Assembly: GCA_030843315.1 (NCBI GenBank)
Contig: JAUUPT010000009.1
Location: 1 to 64,000 of the forward strand
Length of the DNA: 64,000 nt
Reading direction: 5' to 3'
From: Bacteroidaceae bacterium
GTDB taxonomy: Bacteria; Bacteroidota; Bacteroidia; Bacteroidales; Bacteroidaceae
Shown: piece by piece, positions 41,466-50,459 of the stretch
Numbering within the stretch: the stretch's first letter is position 1
Layout: the number at the start of each line of letters is the position of its first letter
Position numbers and translations under genes: made by a program
Notes under the pieces: model-generated
Database searches by the model: none
What the model saw: the letters and a program-made list of their open reading frames with translations, nothing else
What the model was told of the DNA's origin: nothing

Positions 41466-43478
41466 ATGAAATTCGTCAAGATAGGAGTCTTCTTGAGTAT
41501 GCTGCTACTGACTCCTGTACTTGAAGCTCAAAATACGCCCGTGTCTCTTTGGGAAGAGAACCTGGAACAGCTCTCGATGGAGAGTGAAGAAGAATATAAC
41601 TGGGAGGATGAACTGGAAGAGTTATCCCGACGGTTACAAGAACCTGTTAATATCAATACAGCCACCAAGCGTCAGTTGGAGCAATTTCCTTTTCTTACGG
41701 ACATTCAAATCGAGAATCTTTTGGCTTATGTCTATATCCACGGACAGATGCAGACCGTGTATGAACTGCAACTGGTGGAAGAAATGGATAAGCACACCAT
41801 CGAACTGCTGCTTCCTTTCATCTGTGTGCAGGCAGTGGAAGGGAGTAGGGGATATCCTGCCTTGAAAACTATCCTGAAGTATGGAAAGCAAGAGGTGCTT
41901 GTCCGGGCGGATGTTCCTCTCTATACCCGCAAGGGGTATGAGAAGAGTTATTTGGGACCTTCTTTTTATCAGTCTTTGCGATATGGTTTTCATTACGGGG
42001 ATTATCTCCAGGTGGGCATTACGGCCGAGAAAGATGCGGGAGAACCTCTCTTTGCTTTGCATGACAAGAAAGGGTATGATTATTATTCTCTTTATTTTCT
42101 TATTAAGAACCTGGGCAGGCTGAAGGCTTTGGCATTGGGCAATTACAGGTTGAGTTTCGGGCAAGGGCTGGTGTTGAGTACGGACTTCCGGTTGGGCAAA
42201 ACGTTCTCTATGTCTACTTCGGAATATCGTACCGGAGGGATAAAGAAGCACAGCTCTACCGATGAATACAATTACTTCCGCGGGGCGGCAGCGACGGTGG
42301 CGGTACTTCCTTCTTTGGAATTCTCTGCTTTCTATTCCCATCGGTCGATGGATGGAGTGGTGAAGGATGGGGAGATTACTTCTATCTACAAAACAGGCCT
42401 GCATCGCACACAGAAAGAAGCGGATAAGGCGGATGCCTTTACTCTGCAATTAATGGGTGGCAACGTGACTTACGAAAAGAATTCCTTGAAGGTAGGGGTG
42501 ACGGGCATCTATTATTTCTTTAATCATCCATACGAACCCAAGTTGAACAAGTATGCAAAGTACAATCTGCATGGAAATGATTTCTATAATGCGGGCATTG
42601 ACTATAAATACCGTTTGGGACGTTTTGCATGGGTGGGAGAGGCGGCCATCGGAAAACAGGGTTATGCTTTGCTCAATCAGCTGCGGTATAACCTGTCTTC
42701 CGATTACCGGCTGTTGCTTATCCATCGTTATTATTCCTATGATTACTGGTCTATGTTCGGCCGTTCTTTTGGTGAAAGCAGTACGCCGCAGAATGAAAAC
42801 GGCTGGTATCTGGCGGCAGAAGCGACTCCCGTTGCCCATTGGAAATTCTTTGCCTCACTGGATCTGTTCAGTTTTCCCTGGTGGAAGTATCGCATCAGCA
42901 AGCCTTCGCAGGGAGTGGACGGTATGTTCCAGGCTGCTTATTCTCCGCGGCGCAATCTGTCCATGTACCTCAATTATCGCTATCGGCAGAAAGAAAGGGA
43001 TGTGACGGGGACAAGCGGTAAAATCATCCTTCCCACCTTCCAGCATCGTCTGCGCTATCGGCTGACCTATACTCCCGGCAACTGGAGTATCCGTACTACG
43101 TTGGATTATAATCATTTCCATTCGCAGGGAAAGCCCGCCAGCCGGGGATACCAATGTACACAGTCTTGTGCCTATGCCTTTCCTTCTTTCCCCCTGTCCG
43201 TATCTTTGCAAGGCAGCTATTTCCACACAGACGATTACGACTCCCGCGTTTACATTTCCGAAAAAGGTCTGCTATACACTTTCTACACGCCTTCTTTCTC
43301 CGGCAGAGGTTTCCGTTATTCCACCCATCTGCGCTATGATTTGAACAAAGCCATGATGCTTCTCCTCAAGTTCGGGCAGACGGTTTATCAAGACCGTGAA
43401 ACCATCGGTTCGGGCAACGACCTGATAGACGGGAATAAGAAAACAGACTTGCAGATGCAACTGCGTATCAAGTTTTAG
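41466..43478 (+). CDS. Helix-hairpin-helix domain protein with beta-barrel
   Basis: 670 aa. Signal peptide (1-21, ending LEAQ) and a ComEA-like helix-hairpin-helix region at about 50-110 (PVNINTATKRQLEQFPFLTD, LLAYVYIHGQMQTVYELQLV). The remaining 550 residues are antiparallel-strand-like and rich in Tyr, ending in MQLRIKF as outer-membrane barrels do. The combination suggests an outer membrane protein whose periplasmic end has a DNA-binding-type fold. A role in DNA uptake is a guess, since other family members have no assigned function. It overlaps the convergent XRE gene by 11 bp. Confidence 0.75.
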   Translation: MKFVKIGVFLSMLLLTPVLEAQNTPVSLWEENLEQLSMESEEEYNWEDELEELSRRLQEPVNINTATKRQLEQFPFLTDIQIENLLAYVYIHGQMQTVYELQLVEEMDKHTIELLLPFICVQAVEGSRGYPALKTILKYGKQEVLVRADVPLYTRKGYEKSYLGPSFYQSLRYGFHYGDYLQVGITAEKDAGEPLFALHDKKGYDYYSLYFLIKNLGRLKALALGNYRLSFGQGLVLSTDFRLGKTFSMSTSEYRTGGIKKHSSTDEYNYFRGAAATVAVLPSLEFSAFYSHRSMDGVVKDGEITSIYKTGLHRTQKEADKADAFTLQLMGGNVTYEKNSLKVGVTGIYYFFNHPYEPKLNKYAKYNLHGNDFYNAGIDYKYRLGRFAWVGEAAIGKQGYALLNQLRYNLSSDYRLLLIHRYYSYDYWSMFGRSFGESSTPQNENGWYLAAEATPVAHWKFFASLDLFSFPWWKYRISKPSQGVDGMFQAAYSPRRNLSMYLNYRYRQKERDVTGTSGKIILPTFQHRLRYRLTYTPGNWSIRTTLDYNHFHSQGKPASRGYQCTQSCAYAFPSFPLSVSLQGSYFHTDDYDSRVYISEKGLLYTFYTPSFSGRGFRYSTHLRYDLNKAMMLLLKFGQTVYQDRETIGSGNDLIDGNKKTDLQMQLRIKF

Positions 43479-43680
43479 CTTTATCGCTTTCCTCCAAAGT
43501 GAATATTTCATTCACCGTCTTCCCGAACGCTTCCGATATCTTCAATGCCAGCAGCGTAGAAGGAACATATTTCCCTGACTCTATAGCATTTATGGTCTGT
43601 CGGCTCACCCCTATGGCTTCGGCCAATTGCTGTTGAGTGATATGCTTGATGGCTCTTTCCACTCTTAACGTATTAGTCAT
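43468..43680 (-). CDS. XRE-family helix-turn-helix regulator
   Basis: 70 aa, essentially only the HTH_3 domain: TQQQLAEAIGVSRQTINAIE then SGKYVPSTLLALKISEAFGK. Short regulators of this type (YozG-like) usually sit beside a membrane or toxin gene that they repress, but no such partner adjoins it; it is convergent with the helix-hairpin-helix gene (11-bp overlap) and divergent from the second AAA ATPase (43863). It might act on the dyads at 43777-43841 upstream of that ATPase. No sensor domain is present. Confidence 0.88.
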   Translation of the reverse strand: MTNTLRVERAIKHITQQQLAEAIGVSRQTINAIESGKYVPSTLLALKISEAFGKTVNEIFTLEESDKAKT

Positions 43681-43763
43681 TGTTGCTCCTCCTGAATTTA
43701 TAAAGTTCGATATTGTACATTAAGTTTTAGGCTAAACTATAGGTTACCTTTTTCTTTATTTCC

Positions 43764-43771
43764 TATCTTTG
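43764..43771 (+). promoter_or_regulatory. -7 box of the second AAA ATPase
   Basis: TATCTTTG, perfect consensus, about 90 bp before the ATG at 43863. The transcript would begin right at the dyad that follows. Confidence 0.65.
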
Positions 43772-43776
43772 CAGTG

Positions 43777-43841
43777 ATGATAATCCAAAGTACAACTTTG
43801 GATTATCATGATAAACGAAAGTATAGCCTTGGATTATCATC
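43777..43841 (+). promoter_or_regulatory. Leader dyad plus third arm ahead of the second AAA ATPase
   Basis: A perfect 15-bp inverted repeat (43777-43791 and 43795-43809, loop ACA) lies at the predicted 5' end of the mRNA. A third copy of the right arm, TTGGATTATCAT, sits at 43829-43840, just ahead of the ribosome-binding region (AATGAGG, 43847-43853). The left arm can pair with either copy, so the leader could switch between two folds or serve as DNA-level operators. Confidence 0.65.
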
Positions 43842-43862
43842 CTAATAAATGAGGTTGGAAAT

Positions 43863-45002
43863 ATGATAAACAGAATATTGAAACTGGAAGATGCTTCTAC
43901 AGAAAGTGTTTTTCTTTGGGGGGCACGCCAGACGGGGAAAAGTACGTTGCTCAATACTTTGTTTCCCGATGCAAGGTATTATGACTTGCTGAAATCGGAT
44001 GTTTTTGAACGTTTACATCGACGTCCCGCCCTGCTGCGTGAAGAATTGATGCTGGCCGATGAAGAAGATTTGGTAATTATCGACGAAGTACAGAAAATAC
44101 CGGAGCTGCTGGATGAAGTTCATTGGCTGATTACGAATAAGAATCTTCGCTTCGTGCTCTGTGGATCGAGTGCCAGAAAACTGAAGCGTTGTGGTGCCAA
44201 TTTACTTGGAGGACGTGCGGTTCGTAACGTTCTTTATCCTTTTGTAAGTGCAGAATTGGCGGACTTTGATTTATTGCGGGCTGTCAATAACGGTATGCTT
44301 CCCCGGCATTATCAGATTGAAAATCCGGAGAAAAGGCTTCAGGCGTATATCGGAGATTATCTGCAGGAAGAAATATTGGCTGAGGCACTGACGCGCAACC
44401 TGAACTCATTTTCCCGGTTTCTGGAAGTAGCTGCTCTGACGGATGGCGAGATACTGAACTATCAGAATATTGCTACTGATTGTGGTGTAAGCGCTACGAC
44501 AGTAAAAGAATATTTCTCTATTCTTTCCGAAACCATGATAGGATATGTGATACCCGCTTACTCCAAAGTGATGAAACGTCGCCTTATCCAGACACCGAAA
44601 TTCTATTTCTTTGATGTAGGCATTGTGAATTACCTGACGAGACGCCGTAGTATGCTTCCCGGTTCTGCTGACTTCGGGCATGCCTTTGAGCATTTGGTGA
44701 TACAGGAACTTGTGGCTTATATTGGTTATAGCAACTGCGGGCATCAACTTTCTTACTGGAGAACAGCATCCGGTTATGAAGTAGATGCCATCTTGAACGA
44801 TGCCGAGGTAGCTATCGAAATAAAATCTTGCCAAGAAGTACAATCCCGGCATTTGCGGGGATTGAAGGCTTTTAAAGAAGAGCATCCTGAGGCGAGGCTG
44901 ATTGTAGTTTCTTTGGATGTAAATCCCCGCGTGATGAATGGAGTAGAAATTTGGCCTGCTACACAATTCTTGCAAAAACTTTGGAGCGGCAAGATTGTTT
45001 AG
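43863..45002 (+). CDS. AAA-family ATPase with DUF4143 C-terminal domain
   Basis: 379 aa. Walker A GARQTGKST (Lys26), Walker B LVIIDEVQ, sensor region FVLCGSSARKLKRCGANLL. The C-terminal DUF4143 half holds a PD-(D/E)xK-like core (GYEVDAILNDAEVAIEIKSC, with Asp, Glu and Lys spaced as in restriction-type nucleases) and a winged helix (YQNIATDCGVSATTVKEYFS). It is distantly related to the ATPase at 39566-40735. Activity of the family is unknown. The leader region has a 15-bp dyad and a third half-copy, unlike any ordinary promoter in the window. Confidence 0.88.
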   Translation: MINRILKLEDASTESVFLWGARQTGKSTLLNTLFPDARYYDLLKSDVFERLHRRPALLREELMLADEEDLVIIDEVQKIPELLDEVHWLITNKNLRFVLCGSSARKLKRCGANLLGGRAVRNVLYPFVSAELADFDLLRAVNNGMLPRHYQIENPEKRLQAYIGDYLQEEILAEALTRNLNSFSRFLEVAALTDGEILNYQNIATDCGVSATTVKEYFSILSETMIGYVIPAYSKVMKRRLIQTPKFYFFDVGIVNYLTRRRSMLPGSADFGHAFEHLVIQELVAYIGYSNCGHQLSYWRTASGYEVDAILNDAEVAIEIKSCQEVQSRHLRGLKAFKEEHPEARLIVVSLDVNPRVMNGVEIWPATQFLQKLWSGKIV

Positions 45003-45069
45003 TATAGTAGTTTCACTTAACTTTGCTATCACATAGTGGCTCACTTAAACAGATTAAATTGTAAGTAAT

Positions 45070-45843
45070 ATGACTGTCATTTATCCGTCTCCCATCTTCG
45101 GTCCTGTTCATTCCCGCCGTTTGGGAGTATCTTTAGGGATTAACTTATTGCCGGCAGACGGTAAAGTATGTACATTCGACTGCATTTATTGCGAATGTGG
45201 TTTCAATAAAGACCATCGGCCTAAACAGGCATTGCCCACACGTGAGGAAGTACGCACAGCGCTCGAAACCCGCTTGCAGGATATGCAGCAGAACGGGCCT
45301 ACTCCCGATGTACTGACCTTTGCCGGTAACGGAGAGCCGACGGCGCATCCTCACTTCCCCGAAATTATAGAAGACACGCTTGCCTTGCGCGATCAATATT
45401 TTCCGAAGGCTAAAGTCAGTGTGTTGAGCAATTCTACGTTTATCCATCGCCCTGCCGTATTCGAGGCTCTGAGTAAGATTGATAATAATATCCTTAAATT
45501 GGATACCGTAGACGAGGCGTATATCCGTGAAGTGGACCGGCCTACGGGCAAGTATTCCGTTGCTTCCATCATCGACGGTATGAAGGCGTTTAAAGGCAAT
45601 TGCATCATACAGACTATGTTCATGAAAGGCGGCTACGAAGGTAAGGATGTGGATAATACTTCTGATAAATACGTCCTTCCCTGGCTGGAGGCTGTCAAAG
45701 AAATCGCTCCCCGGCAAGTGATGATTTATACTATTGATCGCGAGACGCCCGACCAGGATTTGCAGAAAGCTACGCACGAAGAGCTGGATCGGATAGCGGA
45801 ACTGGTGAGGGAAGCGGGAATACCGGTCAGTGTTTCCTATTGA
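45070..45843 (+). CDS. Radical SAM protein
   Basis: 257 aa. The cluster motif C-x3-C-x2-C is present as CTFDCIYC near residue 35, preceded by GPVHSRRLGVSLGINLLPAD, a phrase typical of a group of small radical SAM proteins (COG0731-like). SAM-binding regions follow (FAGNGEPTAHPHF, VLSNSTF, KLDTVDEAYIREVDRPTG). The substrate is unknown; RNA modification is possible by analogy with TYW1-like proteins. A perfect 28-bp inverted repeat begins 1 bp after the stop codon. Confidence 0.88.
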   Translation: MTVIYPSPIFGPVHSRRLGVSLGINLLPADGKVCTFDCIYCECGFNKDHRPKQALPTREEVRTALETRLQDMQQNGPTPDVLTFAGNGEPTAHPHFPEIIEDTLALRDQYFPKAKVSVLSNSTFIHRPAVFEALSKIDNNILKLDTVDEAYIREVDRPTGKYSVASIIDGMKAFKGNCIIQTMFMKGGYEGKDVDNTSDKYVLPWLEAVKEIAPRQVMIYTIDRETPDQDLQKATHEELDRIAELVREAGIPVSVSY

Positions 45844-45947
45844 ACCCCCCGTCCCCCTGAAGGGGGAGGAGAATACTCTCAGAGGTGACTAATAAATTCT
45901 ATTACAAAGTAAAACCATCCTCCTCCCCCTTCAGGGGGACGGGGGGT
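45844..45947. repeat. GC-rich inverted-repeat element, copy 1
   Basis: Two 28-bp arms (45844-45871 and 45920-45947) are perfect inverted copies around a 48-bp A/T-rich centre. Each arm itself contains the short palindrome CCCCCTGAAGGGGG. It lies between the radical SAM and flavin reductase genes and its outer bases reach almost to the preceding stop and following start. A related copy lies at 47378-47446. Confidence 0.9.
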
Positions 45948-45960
45948 AATACATTAAATT

Positions 45961-46470
45961 ATGAAACCAATTGCAATCAAAGAACTAAACGAGAACTTCT
46001 TCGAAGCCATAGGCAAGGAGTGGATGCTGATAACAGCCGGTAATCAAGAACATTTCAATACCATGACCGCCAGTTGGGGTGGCATCGGCTTTCTTTGGAA
46101 CAAGCCGGTGGTATTTGTCTTTATCCGTCCGGAACGCTATACTTTCGAGTTTGCCGAAAAGAGCGAATACTTCACGCTTTCTTTCCTGGGCGAAGAGAAC
46201 AGAGCCATTCATAAGATTTGTGGCAGCAAGTCCGGCAGGGAAGTAGATAAGGTAAAAGAAACCGGATTGAAGCCCGTTATCACCGAGAAAGGAAACATCT
46301 TTTTCGAGCAAGGGCGCCTAAGCCTGGAATGCCGCAAGCTCTATACCGATACAATCAAAGAAGAGTGCTTTATCCATCCCGAAACCGTGAAACAATGGTA
46401 TGGTGGGGCTCATGGCGGATTTCACCACCTGTATGTGGCGGAGATTACCGGGGCTTGGATAAGAGAATAA
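45961..46470 (+). CDS. Flavin reductase family protein
   Basis: 169 aa. Flavin-reductase-like FMN-binding fold: the N-terminal GKEWMLITAGNQEHFNTMTA followed by SWGGIGFLWNKP and VFVFIRPERYTFEFAEKSEY, then FTLSFLGEENRAIHKICGSK. Related proteins reduce free flavin or act as FMN-containing oxidoreductases. The closing GGAHGGFHHLYVAEITGAW is typical of the short clade found in anaerobes. It is flanked by the two copies of the GC-rich inverted repeat (with the convergent nuclease gene on the other side). Confidence 0.88.
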   Translation: MKPIAIKELNENFFEAIGKEWMLITAGNQEHFNTMTASWGGIGFLWNKPVVFVFIRPERYTFEFAEKSEYFTLSFLGEENRAIHKICGSKSGREVDKVKETGLKPVITEKGNIFFEQGRLSLECRKLYTDTIKEECFIHPETVKQWYGGAHGGFHHLYVAEITGAWIRE

Positions 46471-46515
46471 GCGTAAGTAAGAGGAATAAACGTAGATAGA
46501 GGAAGTAGTAAACAA

Positions 46516-47367
46516 TCAGTTTTTCTTCCAAAGACTCAAATCATACGTAGCTTCTACCTCATTCTCCACCTCATCCGGCAGGGCAGGGAAGAAGTCGATG
46601 CCTGTAATCCGTTCCACTTCATCCACTGTGTTGACGTAGGCGTCCAGTGGATGATTGCCGGAAGCATTCTTATAGATAAAGCCGATGGCTTTGGGCGGAT
46701 TGCTTTCGGTGCAGAGCACTACCTTGAAGAAGGCTTCGGGCACGGTGACCCGGTGCCGCTTGCCGATGGTACGGTGCTTCCGGTCGTAGAGAATGGGGCC
46801 GCAGACGATGTATATCTTTCCTTCTTTCTGTGCCCAATGACGGCAGGCCTTTTCCAGTTCTTTCCAGTCCCCGCGGTTCAGGTTGTGGTTTTGCGGGCAG
46901 ATGTTGGTCATGTAGAAACTTTCCTGCATGGCTTTCCAGTGCCAGCGGTTGTCGCCGGCGGGGCACATGTGTCCGCGATCCATGCCGGCTCCTTTATAGT
47001 CGTCGGTAGTCACGGCTTCGCTTTCGGGCAGGTCGGGGTCGGGCAGGAACTTATCCGTGCGGCTTTCACGTTCTATCAGCTTTTCGGGAGTGAGTTCCCA
47101 AGCTACCCAGTTGGGTATCTTCAAATCTTTGTTATAAGATACGGTATAGCCTTTCCGTTGCAGAATCTGTTCGGAAGTGTTCTTCAGCTTTGCAGGTATT
47201 TCGAGGCGGACATCTGCCGGAAGTTCTACCTTTGCGGGAGCTTCAACCGTTTGTTTACCGTTCGACAGAGCCTTTGTAACGGGTTCGTAGGCAAGACAGA
47301 TGATACAGATGAACAGTATCAGGTAATAGACGCCTTGCGATTGTTTCTTTTTTCTTCTTTTTGCCAT
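46516..47367 (-). CDS. DNA/RNA non-specific endonuclease
   Basis: 283 aa from the ATG at 47367; a GTG four codons upstream lies inside the repeat element. A basic N-terminus and one membrane helix (YYLILFICIICLAYEPV) anchor it to the membrane with the nuclease outside. The catalytic DRGH motif is in MDRGHMCPAGDNRW with the catalytic His, and the Mg-binding Asn lies in NICPQNHNLNRGDWKELEKA. These are NucA/EndA-type nucleases that degrade DNA and RNA, useful for nutrient scavenging or against incoming DNA. Convergent with the flavin reductase gene. Confidence 0.92.
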   Translation of the reverse strand: MAKRRKKKQSQGVYYLILFICIICLAYEPVTKALSNGKQTVEAPAKVELPADVRLEIPAKLKNTSEQILQRKGYTVSYNKDLKIPNWVAWELTPEKLIERESRTDKFLPDPDLPESEAVTTDDYKGAGMDRGHMCPAGDNRWHWKAMQESFYMTNICPQNHNLNRGDWKELEKACRHWAQKEGKIYIVCGPILYDRKHRTIGKRHRVTVPEAFFKVVLCTESNPPKAIGFIYKNASGNHPLDAYVNTVDEVERITGIDFFPALPDEVENEVEATYDLSLWKKN

Positions 47368-47377
47368 GATATGAATC

Positions 47378-47446
47378 ACCCCCCCGGAGGGGAATACTTT
47401 GTAAATATGAGAACTATTCTCCTTCCCCTTTAGGGGAACGAGGGGT
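47378..47446. repeat. GC-rich inverted-repeat element, copy 2
   Basis: CACCCCCCCGGAGGGGAATA (47378 on) and, inverted, CTCCTTCCCCTTTAGGGGAA with ACGAGGGGT (to 47446) resemble the arms and arm-centre junctions of the element at 45844-45947, including AATACT and ACTTTGTAA. It is shorter and less perfect. It lies 10 bp upstream of the nuclease start, so it covers that gene's promoter region. Confidence 0.75.
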
Positions 47447-47452
47447 CGATAA

Positions 47453-49129
47453 TCATAGTATTTCTTTAGCCCGGTCCAGTGCTACATTGATATTCGAACA
47501 GATATTCTCCTTACCCAGCAGCGTGTAGAAGCCGGATTTCTCCAATACCTTGTGCACATTTTCGTTGACACCGGAGAGAACGATGGTTATCTTTTCCTTT
47601 TGAGACATCTGGCAAAGGCTGGTAAGGTTATGGATACCCGTAGAGTCGATGAAAGGTACTTGGCGCATACGGATGATACGTACCTTGGGGCGGTCACCCA
47701 GTTGCGCCATTACTTCTTCAAACTTAGTGGCGATGCCGAAGAAATACGGGCCGTTTATTTCGTACACTTCCACTCCCTTCGGAATCATCAGATGCTCTTC
47801 GTTGAGGGCGACGTCCGATTCTGCATTCGGGTCTATCTCGTCCTTGATAACCGATATCTCAGTTGTTTCCATCACACGGCGCATAAAGAGTACACAGGCA
47901 ATGACGAGGCCCGTCTCAATGGCAATGGTCAAGTCGAAGATTACGGTCAGGAAGAAAGTAATCAGCAGTACGGTGACATCCGATTTAGGGTTCTTCAACA
48001 ATCCTTTGAATACGCGCCAGCCGCTCATATTATAAGATACCACTACCAGCACTCCCGCCAGGCAAGCCATCGGGATATATTGCGCCAGCGGCATGAGGAA
48101 CAGCAGTATAAGAAGCAGCACCACCGCATGCACTATACCGGCTACGGGCGATTTGCCTCCGTTGTTGATATTCGCCATCGTGCGGGCAATGGCTCCGGTG
48201 GCAGGAATACCGCCAAACAGCGGCGTAACCAGGTTGGCAGCTCCCTGTGCTATCAGCTCCGTATTGGAATCGTGCTTGTCGCCAATCACACCGTCCGCCA
48301 CAGTGGCAGAGAGCAGGGACTCGATAGCCCCCAGCACGGCAATGGTGATGGCAACGGGAAACAGGTTCTTCACCGCTTCCCAATCGAGCGTGGGCATCAC
48401 GGCATCCGGCAATTCGGCACGGATGCTGAAGCGGTCGCCGATAGTGTCGATGCAACCGATTCCTCCGTATTGTTTCATCAGATATACCGCCACAGTCACT
48501 ACTACGATGGCAATAAGCGAGCCGGGTATCTTCTTTGAGAATCGGGGTGTGATGGCAATGATAAAGATGCTGACGATGCTTACCACGGTATTCCACACAT
48601 TCACCGTATCGAAATGCCGCAGGTATATCATCCACTTTCCGATGAAATCTCCCGGAACTTTCTCCCCTCCGAACGTCAGTCCGAAGATATCGGCAATTTG
48701 TGTAGTGAAGATGGTGACGGCGATACCGCTCGTGAATCCCACGATGATAGGATAGGGGATGAACTTGATGACCGCTCCCAGCTTGAATACACCTAACAAG
48801 ATAAGGATAACGCCTGCCATCAGCGTGGCAACAATCAATCCCGACTCTCCGTATTGCTGGATGATGCCATAGACGATAACGATAAATGCCCCGGTAGGTC
48901 CGCCAATCTGCACCTTGCTTCCGCCCAGCAGCGAAATGATGAATCCGGCAATAATGGCGGTGATGATACCTTTCTCAGGTGATACTCCAGAGGCGATACC
49001 GAACGCAATGGCAAGCGGCAGGGCTACGATACCGACGATGATACCTGCCATCAGGTCGGCCATGAATGTTTCTTTCGAGTAATTCTTTAAAGCTGTGTAT
49101 AGCTTCGGTTTGAATTCGAACGCTTTCAT
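47453..49129 (-). CDS. SulP family anion transporter with STAS domain
   Basis: 558 aa. Ten to twelve membrane helices with the SulP signature (GIVALPLAIAFGIASGVSPE and GGSKVQIGGPTGAFIVIVYG) and GGIPATGAIARTMANI. The cytoplasmic STAS domain is at about 440-550 (VEVYEINGPYFFGIATKFEE, VPFIDSTGIHNL with the conserved Ser). SulP proteins import sulfate, bicarbonate or other anions; the ion is not predictable here. It lies 85 bp upstream of the nuclease on the same strand, but the repeat between them makes cotranscription uncertain. Confidence 0.93.
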   Translation of the reverse strand: MKAFEFKPKLYTALKNYSKETFMADLMAGIIVGIVALPLAIAFGIASGVSPEKGIITAIIAGFIISLLGGSKVQIGGPTGAFIVIVYGIIQQYGESGLIVATLMAGVILILLGVFKLGAVIKFIPYPIIVGFTSGIAVTIFTTQIADIFGLTFGGEKVPGDFIGKWMIYLRHFDTVNVWNTVVSIVSIFIIAITPRFSKKIPGSLIAIVVVTVAVYLMKQYGGIGCIDTIGDRFSIRAELPDAVMPTLDWEAVKNLFPVAITIAVLGAIESLLSATVADGVIGDKHDSNTELIAQGAANLVTPLFGGIPATGAIARTMANINNGGKSPVAGIVHAVVLLLILLFLMPLAQYIPMACLAGVLVVVSYNMSGWRVFKGLLKNPKSDVTVLLITFFLTVIFDLTIAIETGLVIACVLFMRRVMETTEISVIKDEIDPNAESDVALNEEHLMIPKGVEVYEINGPYFFGIATKFEEVMAQLGDRPKVRIIRMRQVPFIDSTGIHNLTSLCQMSQKEKITIVLSGVNENVHKVLEKSGFYTLLGKENICSNINVALDRAKEIL

Positions 49130-49220
49130 TTGTAATCTGAAAATCTTTGTTTTACCTGTTGTTATTTGTCTTCTTAAAAAGAAGTTGCAAAATTAGGTAA
49201 AATAATACAAATGGTTGCAA

Positions 49221-49520
49221 TTATTCCGCTGTTTTTACTCTAAGCGTGTCGTTCAGTATGTTATATGTGGAAGTTCTGCGGTGGGTTGAGTCGCTTCGGA
49301 TGCTTGTAGTACCGCCTTGTGTGGTAAAATAAACGTAACTGTTCGACCATGAATCATAGAAACGGTAAACTTTGCATCCATCATGTTCAAAAAGATAGTG
49401 CACGGTGTAGTCTTTATTGTTTCTGGGTTGGTCTATGGCAACAGAGCGTTCTGTGAAGCACGAACTGAAGGTCGCTGATAATACAAGTAGCAAGGCTGAA
49501 AGTTTGACGAGCTTCTTCAT
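49221..49520 (-). CDS. Small lipoprotein (DUF4884-like)
   Basis: 99 aa from MKKLVKLS at 49520; the longer frame to 49592 has no start support. A signal peptide with a lipobox-like end (LSATFSSC) gives a lipid-anchored protein of about 80 residues. The core NKDYTVHYLFEHDGCKVYRF then YDSWSNSYVYFTTQGG looks like the DUF4884 family, an assignment made from memory and only moderately sure. Function unknown. Unlinked to its neighbours. Confidence 0.65.
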   Translation of the reverse strand: MKKLVKLSALLLVLSATFSSCFTERSVAIDQPRNNKDYTVHYLFEHDGCKVYRFYDSWSNSYVYFTTQGGTTSIRSDSTHRRTSTYNILNDTLRVKTAE

Positions 49521-49782
49521 AGTCGTTTTTTTAGTGGGTACGCTGAACACAAAGTTATTGTTTTTTGTTGTAGATAGTAACCTGTATGGCATAAAATGTG
49601 TTAAGGCGTTTTTCTTTGGGCTTGTTTATAGAGGCGATGATAGAAAATTCTTATCAGCTGATAGATAAATCCGATGAAGTAAAGTTACGTTTGTTTCAAA
49701 CTTAATTCGTAATTTTGTAGTGTTGAAAGACAATACGAACGACATTCATACGTAATAACATTAACTAATAAAAAAAGAAACT

Positions 49783-50361
49783 ATGGCTAAAAGTGTTAAG
49801 GGAACTCAGACAGAAAAGAATCTGTTGACTTCATTTGCTGGTGAATCACAAGCAAGAATGCGTTATACTTACTTTGCAAGTGTAGCTAAGAAAGAAGGTT
49901 ACGAACAAATTGCTGCTATCTTCACAGAAACAGCCGACCAGGAAAAGGAACACGCAAAGCGTATGTTCAAGTGGTTGGAAGGTGGTATGGTAGAAATCAC
50001 TGCCAGCTATCCCGCAGGTATCATCGGCACTACTCTTCAGAATCTTCAGGAAGCTGCTGCCGGCGAGCACGAAGAATGGGCATTGGATTATCCAGGTTTT
50101 GCCGACGTTGCCGACGAAGAAGGTTTCCCCGAAATCGCTTTGATGTATCGCAACATAGCCATTGCTGAAAAAGGACACGAAGAACGCTATCGTGCTTTCA
50201 TTCAGAACATCGAAACTGCCACTGTATTTGCTAAGGAAGGCGAAGTAGTATGGCAATGCCGCAACTGTGGTTTCATCTACACCGGTAAGGAAGCTCCCCA
50301 GGTTTGTCCGGCTTGCTTGCATCCGCAGGCTTACTTCGAAGTAATGAAGAAGAACTGGTAA
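49783..50361 (+). CDS. rbr: Rubrerythrin
   Basis: 192 aa. Reduces hydrogen peroxide in anaerobes through a di-iron site and a rubredoxin centre. The four-helix domain carries its iron ligands in LTSFAGESQARMRYTYFASV, ADQEKEHAKRMF, AAGEHEEW and AIAEKGHEERYRAF. The C-terminal rubredoxin has its two CxxC pairs in QCRNCGF and VCPACLHP. Normal length. A -7-like box TAATTTTG lies at 49710-49717, and a strong terminator follows the gene. It is probably induced by oxygen or peroxide, which is family knowledge and not visible here. Confidence 0.96.
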   Translation: MAKSVKGTQTEKNLLTSFAGESQARMRYTYFASVAKKEGYEQIAAIFTETADQEKEHAKRMFKWLEGGMVEITASYPAGIIGTTLQNLQEAAAGEHEEWALDYPGFADVADEEGFPEIALMYRNIAIAEKGHEERYRAFIQNIETATVFAKEGEVVWQCRNCGFIYTGKEAPQVCPACLHPQAYFEVMKKNW

Positions 50362-50390
50362 TAAGAAGAACTGGTTTACATACATATTAT

Positions 50391-50431
50391 AAAACGCCCG
50401 AATGCTTTCATATGAAGTATTCGGGCGTTTT
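50391..50431. terminator. Bidirectional terminator between rbr and DUF3857 gene
   Basis: A stem of about 13 bp (AAAACGCCCGAAT at 50391-50403 with its complement at 50419-50431), extended by a second short pairing, ending in TTTT on both strands. Confidence 0.8.
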
Positions 50432-50459
50432 CCTTTACCATTCCGTAAAACATCTTTCA

